A stretch of 10,701 nt of DNA. It comes from Verrucomicrobiota bacterium (lineage in GTDB: Bacteria; Verrucomicrobiota; Verrucomicrobiia; Limisphaerales; SXQI01). Shown piece by piece: positions 7,085 through 10,701 of this stretch (positions are counted from its first letter, which is position 1; each line of letters opens with the position of its first letter). A program made the translations under genes and the position numbers. The notes below the pieces were generated by a model, which was not told the origin of the DNA, searched no databases, and saw nothing but the letters and a program-made list of their open reading frames with translations. The stretch lies in the NCBI GenBank assembly GCA_008933045.1, contig WBXJ01000088.1:1-10701 (forward strand), written 5' to 3'.

Positions 7085-7690
7085 CTACACGCGACGTTGC
7101 TTGCGTGGGCGGCACCCATTGTGCGGAATTGGGGTAACATCCTTGATGGTCGTGATCTCCAAACCAATCGCCTGCAAAGCGCGAATGGCGGATTCACGTC
7201 CCGACCCAGGACCATTGACTCGGATCTCGACTTCGCGCATCCCGTGGGACATCGCTTGACGAGCCGCATCTTGAGCAACCTGCTGTGCAGCAAAAGCAGT
7301 ACTCTTGCGCGAACCCTTGAACCCAACACGCCCAGCACTCGACCAACCGATCAGGTTTCCCTGCATATCAGTAATGGTCACTTGCGTGTTGTTGAAAGTC
7401 GCGGAAATATGAGCCAAACCGCTAGAGACGTTCTTAGACCCCTTGGCCTTGACGATCTTCTTCGCGTTGGGATCATCTCCCAGCAACTCAGCTGCAGTCG
7501 GCGCGTTCGCCGCTGCGGGAATAGCTGGTGCCACTGGAGCACCTGCTCCTGGAGTTGCAGCAGCGTCGGCGGCCGCCTTCTTAGAGACCTTCGGCGCCTT
7601 TGCCTCAGCCGCAGGTGCGGCCGCTGCAGTAGCGTCGGTTTTCTGCTCCTTCTTAGGGGCAGCCTTCTTGGTTTTTGCTTCCTCAGCCAT
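7085..7690 (-). CDS. rpsK: 30S ribosomal protein S11 with long N-terminal extension (201 aa)
   Basis: S11 lies on the platform of the small subunit near the Shine-Dalgarno/anti-Shine-Dalgarno helix. The conserved protein occupies about residues 77-201: GLAHISATFNNTQVTITD (91-108), FKGSRKSTAFAAQ (124-136), VNGPGSGRESAIRAL (158-172) and the C-terminus PIPHNGCRPRKQRRV. About 75 residues precede it, rich in Ala, Lys and Pro (for example KTKKAAPKKEQKTD and AAATPGAGAPVAPAIPAA), so the protein is roughly half again longer than the usual 125-130 residues. No better start lies near the core: the only candidate is a TTG at Leu69 without a good ribosome-binding site. The extension therefore looks genuinely encoded and is probably disordered. 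The gene follows rpsM by 30 nt with no clear Shine-Dalgarno, and rpsD is 24 nt downstream. Confidence 0.96.
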   Translation of the reverse strand: MAEEAKTKKAAPKKEQKTDATAAAAPAAEAKAPKVSKKAAADAAATPGAGAPVAPAIPAAANAPTAAELLGDDPNAKKIVKAKGSKNVSSGLAHISATFNNTQVTITDMQGNLIGWSSAGRVGFKGSRKSTAFAAQQVAQDAARQAMSHGMREVEIRVNGPGSGRESAIRALQAIGLEITTIKDVTPIPHNGCRPRKQRRV

Positions 7691-7720
7691 GGGTCAACTT
7701 AAATAAAAATCTGATGAATC

Positions 7721-8116
7721 TTAGTGAATACCAGTCTTGGCATTCGGATTACGCTGTACGCCAACCGTCTTTCTTGGGCCCTTGCGTGTTCGGGCGTTGG
7801 TCTGCGTTCGCTGACCTCGCACCGGCAAGCTGCGAAGATGGCGCACGCCACGATAGCATTTGATGCCCTGCAATCGTTTGAGCGTCATACCGATCTCCCG
7901 GCGTAGATCGCCTTCGATGACATACTTGCCCTCTTGCATCGAGTGCACGATTTGGGAAAGTTGTTGCTCGTTCAAGTTCTTTGCGCGGATGCTATGATCA
8001 ATACCAGCGCGGTCAAGAATAGCCCGGGCGTTCACGGGGCCAATTCCATATATGTAGCGGAGCGAAATATCAATTCGCTTTTCGCCAGGAATATCTACAC
8101 CTAAAATACGTGCCAT
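7721..8116 (-). CDS. rpsM: 30S ribosomal protein S13 (131 aa)
   Basis: S13 sits in the head of the small subunit and contacts the P-site tRNA and bridges to the large subunit. The N-terminus MARILGVDIPGEKRIDISL, the helix-hairpin-helix region YIYGIGPVNARAIL (21-34) and the C-terminal signature LPVRGQRTQTNARTRKG (97-113) are diagnostic. The basic tail PRKTVGVQRNPNAKTG reaches towards tRNA in other ribosomes. Length is slightly above the usual 115-125 because of this tail. It starts 14 nt after rpmJ, with an A/T-rich spacer and no Shine-Dalgarno, so translation is probably coupled. Confidence 0.97.
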   Translation of the reverse strand: MARILGVDIPGEKRIDISLRYIYGIGPVNARAILDRAGIDHSIRAKNLNEQQLSQIVHSMQEGKYVIEGDLRREIGMTLKRLQGIKCYRGVRHLRSLPVRGQRTQTNARTRKGPRKTVGVQRNPNAKTGIH

Positions 8117-8130
8117 AATCTAAATTGTTA

Positions 8131-8244
8131 TTAACCCTGACGTTGTTTGTGCCGCGAGTTCGTGCAGATCACGCGGATCACTCCTTTGCGACGCACCACT
8201 TTGCAATGCTCGCACAGCTTCTTTACAGAGGCCCTGACTTTCAT
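8131..8244 (-). CDS. rpmJ: 50S ribosomal protein L36 (37 aa)
   Basis: This is a very short gene encoding MKVRASVKKLCEHCKVVRRK and then GVIRVICTNSRHKQRQG. L36 is the smallest large-subunit protein. The zinc-ribbon ligands C11, C14, C27 and H32 are all present, so this is the zinc-binding (C-plus) form. Its ATG overlaps the infA stop as ATGA (4 nt), which points to translational coupling. An AGGA lies 12 bases upstream inside infA. rpsM starts 14 nt downstream. Confidence 0.97.
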   Translation of the reverse strand: MKVRASVKKLCEHCKVVRRKGVIRVICTNSRHKQRQG

Positions 8245-8471
8245 GCGTTCAATTTATCCTGTCTTACCGTAATGCATCCCTTCGACAAATCGAAAGGTGA
8301 CATCTTCATCGTTACTCTATCACCAGTGTCAATGCGAATGGAATCCATCCGCATCTTCCCTGACGTATGCGCCAGCACACGATGCCCATTCGGAAGTTCC
8401 ACACGGAACACCCTACTCGGCATTACTTCCATTACAATTCCGTCGACCGTAATTCCTTCGTTGCTGGACAA
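8241..8471 (-). CDS. infA: Translation initiation factor IF-1 (76 aa), TTG start
   Basis: IF-1 is an S1-like OB-fold protein that occupies the A site during initiation. The conserved stretches are VFRVELPNGHRVLAH (21-35), SGKMRMDSIRI (37-47), TGDRVTM (49-55) and SPFDLSKGCITVR (58-70). The start codon is TTG: an in-frame stop lies five codons upstream of it, and alignment from memory with IF-1 N-termini puts the start there. GGAG lies eight bases before it. The first 40 nt overlap the 3' end of map in another frame, and the stop overlaps the rpmJ ATG. A short QDKLNA tail extends past the usual 72-residue end. It lies between map and rpmJ, as in Gram-positive spc clusters. Confidence 0.95.
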   Translation of the reverse strand: MSSNEGITVDGIVMEVMPSRVFRVELPNGHRVLAHTSGKMRMDSIRIDTGDRVTMKMSPFDLSKGCITVRQDKLNA

Positions 8472-9211
8472 GTTAAAATCTCCGGCTCACGTTCGGTAAT
8501 TAAAACCGTATGTTCAAAATGGGCTGAAAGCATACGATCCTTCGTTACCACTGTCCAACCATCTTTCAAAATATCAACACCCGGCAATCCTGCGTTGACC
8601 ATCGGCTCAATCGCAATCGTCATGCCCGGCTTTAATTTAGGAGAATGTCCGCTCGTCTCCACAAAATTTGGCACCTGTGGATCCTCGTGCATCGTCCGAC
8701 CAACACCATGCCCAACAAATTCTCTTACGACACTAAAGCCGTTCTTTTCAACATAGGTCTGGATTGCTCGTGAAATATCCACAACGCGGTTTCCAGACAC
8801 AGCTTGGGAGATACCTTCATACAATGCTCGTTCTGTGACTTCAATGAGTTTCTGTGCTAACAGATCACACCCACCAACCTTCACCGTTCGAGCTGTATCT
8901 CCGATATACCCGTTCAACACGACCCCGACATCCAAACTAATAATATCACCAAACTGAACCCGACGCTCACTCGCCATTCCATGAACGACAGCTTCGTTCA
9001 TCGAGATGCACAAGTGGCATGGAAACTTCTTGTATCCTAAAAATGCGCTACGTCCACCGCGCAAGTTCATTCTCTCCGCTGCGAACTCGTCAATCTGTCG
9101 AGTTGTCATTCCGGGCTGAATAAAAGCGACTACTTCTTCCAGGACGCTTCCTGCAGCGTGACCGGCTGCCCGCATTAACTCGATCTCTTTAGCGTTCTTG
9201 ATGATAATCAT
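8432..9211 (-). CDS. map: Type I methionine aminopeptidase (259 aa)
   Basis: This enzyme removes the initiator methionine from nascent proteins using a dinuclear metal centre. The pita-bread fold motifs are all present: H77 in NEAVVHG, metal ligands D94 (SLDVG), D105 (GDTARTV), H168 (GHGVGRTMHE), E202 (IEPM) and E233 (FEHTVL), plus H175. The N-terminus MIIIKNAKEIELMRAAG is typical of the short type I enzyme, with no zinc-finger or SH3-linker extension. No clear Shine-Dalgarno is next to the ATG. The gene is 97 nt downstream of secY, and its last 40 nt overlap infA. Adenylate kinase, which often precedes map in this cluster, is missing here. Confidence 0.97.
   Translation of the reverse strand: MIIIKNAKEIELMRAAGHAAGSVLEEVVAFIQPGMTTRQIDEFAAERMNLRGGRSAFLGYKKFPCHLCISMNEAVVHGMASERRVQFGDIISLDVGVVLNGYIGDTARTVKVGGCDLLAQKLIEVTERALYEGISQAVSGNRVVDISRAIQTYVEKNGFSVVREFVGHGVGRTMHEDPQVPNFVETSGHSPKLKPGMTIAIEPMVNAGLPGVDILKDGWTVVTKDRMLSAHFEHTVLITEREPEILTCPATKELRSTEL
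8480..8483 (-). promoter_or_regulatory. infA: Shine-Dalgarno of infA, inside map
   Basis: GGAG read on the minus strand is eight bases before the TTG of infA. It lies within the coding sequence of map (the codons for Pro-Glu of EREPEIL) and supports TTG 8471 as the start. Confidence 0.7.
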
Positions 9212-9308
9212 GCTTCGATCAACAATTCAAAACTCGCAGGCGACTTCGCTCAGCCCTAACCCCTCCTAAAATGTCAAACAACTCACCAACGACTTACAAC
9301 CCAAGCGA
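9212..9308 (-). other. secY-map intergenic spacer
   Basis: This 97-nt spacer lies where adk is found in many bacteria, and no remnant of adk is visible. On the minus strand it carries AGGAGGGG about 50 bases before the map ATG, with no start codon at a usable distance, and a perfect TTGACA that lacks a matching -10 box. I see no convincing terminator, and secY and map are probably cotranscribed. Confidence 0.4.
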
Positions 9309-10685
9309 CTAACTGCGACCCTTGAGACGGCCCTTCTTTAAGAACCCGTCGTAATGCCGCATCAACAAATGAGTCTCCATTTGGCGCATCGTATCCAGCA
9401 GAACACCTACCGTGATCAACATGCTCGTTCCACCAAAGAACTGCGTCACATACGGATTGATATTGAACATGTTTCCAAGGAACTGAGGGATCAGAGCAAT
9501 CAGCGTCAGGAATATAGCACCTGCGAGCGTGATGCGACTCATGGTCTTGTGTAAAAATTCGCTCGTAGCCTGACCGGGGCGCACACCCGGAATATAGCCG
9601 TTGTTCTTCTTGAGATCATCCGCGATCTGGATCTCGTTGAACTGAGTTGCAACCCAGAAATAAGAAAAGAACAGAATCATCAGTGTGAAAACGAGGTAAT
9701 AGATAGTGTGACCGGGCTGCAACTGCCGAGCTGCCTCGGAGAAGAAAGGAATGTTCGTAATCTCCCCCAACTTGAGCAGGATAATACCGGGGAACATCAG
9801 AATGGCCTGAGCAAAGATAATCGGCATGACACCCGCATAATTCACGCGAAGCGGCATAAAGGAACTTCCACCAGCGTAGACCTTTTTACCCACATTGCGT
9901 TGCGCATATTGGACAGGGATTTTGCGCTGTGCTTGAGTCACCGCGATCACGCCTGCCACAACTCCTCCCAAGAGTGCCAATAATCCTAATGCATGGAACC
10001 CGTTAAATTGGCGATCGACGCCCTGAGGTGGGAAAAACATTTCAAGCACTGCCTGACCCGCCATCGGGAGATCGGCTAGAATGCCAACCGTGATAATGAG
10101 GGAAATACCGTTTCCAATACCCCTCTCAGTAATCTGCTCACCTAACCACATCAAAAGCAGAGTCCCCGCTGTGAGAATCGTAATCGTCTGAATACGATAC
10201 CACCAGAGGTTCTCAATGAGCACCAAGTGATCCACGCCAGGGAATAATTTCTCAGGATTCTCCCAACCTAACGTCATGAGAGTTCCATGACCTAAACAGA
10301 GGATGACCGTCAAAAACCTTCCATACTGCACAATCTTTGCACGACCGCCCTCTTCACGAGCCAGCTTACTTAGCGTCGGCACCACCGCGCTTAATAGCTG
10401 GATAATGATGGTGGCAGTGATGTAAGGCATGATGCCCAGAGCACCTACCGCACATTTTTGAAGAGCCCCGCCTGTAAACAGACTGTAGGTTCCGAGCAAT
10501 GATCCGCTCATTGCTGCGCCGTTCTTGAGGAACCACGCTTGCAATGTGGCACCATCCAAACCTGGAACCTGAATATGGGCGATCAAACGGCAAACCGCCA
10601 GCACAGCCACGGTAAAGAGGATGCGCGACTTCAATTCAGGGATCTTGAAGCAGTTTGAAAATGTGTTGGCTATAGCTCCGAACAT
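9309..10685 (-). CDS. secY: SecY, preprotein translocase channel subunit (458 aa)
   Basis: SecY is the pore of the SecYEG translocon and works with SecA or the ribosome to export and insert proteins such as the secreted protein in this window. About ten hydrophobic segments are seen, starting at 21-38. Both family signatures are present: GIMPYITATIIIQLL (84-98) and LGEQITERGIGNGISLII (181-198). The cytoplasmic loop regions include AQRKIPVQYAQRNVG (252-266) and DLKKNNGYIPGVRPGQAT (357-374), which carry the basic residues used in SecA/ribosome binding in other species. Length is normal and the gene is complete. Only 16 nt of upstream sequence remain, so the preceding gene (rplO would be expected) is out of view. 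No strong Shine-Dalgarno is visible in those 16 nt. Confidence 0.97.
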   Translation of the reverse strand: MFGAIANTFSNCFKIPELKSRILFTVAVLAVCRLIAHIQVPGLDGATLQAWFLKNGAAMSGSLLGTYSLFTGGALQKCAVGALGIMPYITATIIIQLLSAVVPTLSKLAREEGGRAKIVQYGRFLTVILCLGHGTLMTLGWENPEKLFPGVDHLVLIENLWWYRIQTITILTAGTLLLMWLGEQITERGIGNGISLIITVGILADLPMAGQAVLEMFFPPQGVDRQFNGFHALGLLALLGGVVAGVIAVTQAQRKIPVQYAQRNVGKKVYAGGSSFMPLRVNYAGVMPIIFAQAILMFPGIILLKLGEITNIPFFSEAARQLQPGHTIYYLVFTLMILFFSYFWVATQFNEIQIADDLKKNNGYIPGVRPGQATSEFLHKTMSRITLAGAIFLTLIALIPQFLGNMFNINPYVTQFFGGTSMLITVGVLLDTMRQMETHLLMRHYDGFLKKGRLKGRS

Positions 10686-10701
10686 GCGGATGATTCAGAA
10701 A

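Noticed and set aside
7097..7702. A 201-codon open frame on the plus strand, antisense to rpsK.
   Set aside because: Its length mirrors rpsK because of the codon bias and low complexity of the extension. The translated product has no recognisable domain and shows Ser/Arg/Cys-rich shadow composition.
9212..9308. A perfect TTGACA and an AGGAGGGG in the secY-map spacer as a promoter or hidden small gene.
   Set aside because: No -10-like hexamer lies 16-18 bases from TTGACA, and no start codon follows the purine run at a usable distance.

Overview
The window looks like a chromosomal segment of a bacterium in the PVC superphylum, most likely Verrucomicrobia. That assignment is an inference from four things: gene order, an Ala/Lys/Pro-rich N-terminal extension on ribosomal protein S11, general scarcity of Shine-Dalgarno sequences, and a large secreted beta-helix protein with a C-terminal region of a type common in that phylum. 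Base composition is near half G+C. No rRNA, tRNA, CRISPR array, insertion sequence or phage gene was seen, and no stretch longer than 300 bases lacks a gene.

Layout. The right two thirds (about 4795-10701) is the distal end of the spc/alpha ribosomal supercluster, read entirely on the minus strand: secY, map, infA, rpmJ, rpsM, rpsK, rpsD, rpoA, rplQ, then a clear rho-independent terminator. The cluster has the map-infA insertion familiar from Gram-positive clusters but lacks adk between secY and map, and it keeps rpsD before rpoA as in E. coli. Genes are tightly packed: map and infA overlap by 40 nt, and infA and rpmJ by 4 nt. The exceptions are the secY-map gap (97 nt) and the rpsD-rpoA gap (145 nt); the latter holds two predicted hairpins. 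Together these genes encode the membrane protein-export channel, N-terminal methionine removal, translation initiation factor IF-1, five ribosomal proteins and the RNA polymerase alpha subunit.

Left of the terminator, still on the minus strand, lies a 985-residue exported protein. It combines a signal peptide, a lectin-like jelly-roll region with a dockerin-like calcium loop, a parallel beta-helix with repeats, and a C-terminal beta domain. A small soluble Rieske [2Fe-2S] protein follows 11 nt later. At the left edge, on the plus strand, is larC, the nickel-inserting enzyme that makes the nickel-pincer nucleotide cofactor of lactate racemase-type enzymes. It converges on the Rieske gene so that the two stop codons overlap.

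Most of this is well-known core biology. The points most worth a second look are the S11 extension, the TTG-started infA buried in map, the structured rpsD-rpoA spacer, the architecture of the secreted protein and its tight spacing to the Rieske gene, and the single-frame larC with a histidine-rich segment. I found no convincing evidence of an undescribed multi-gene system.
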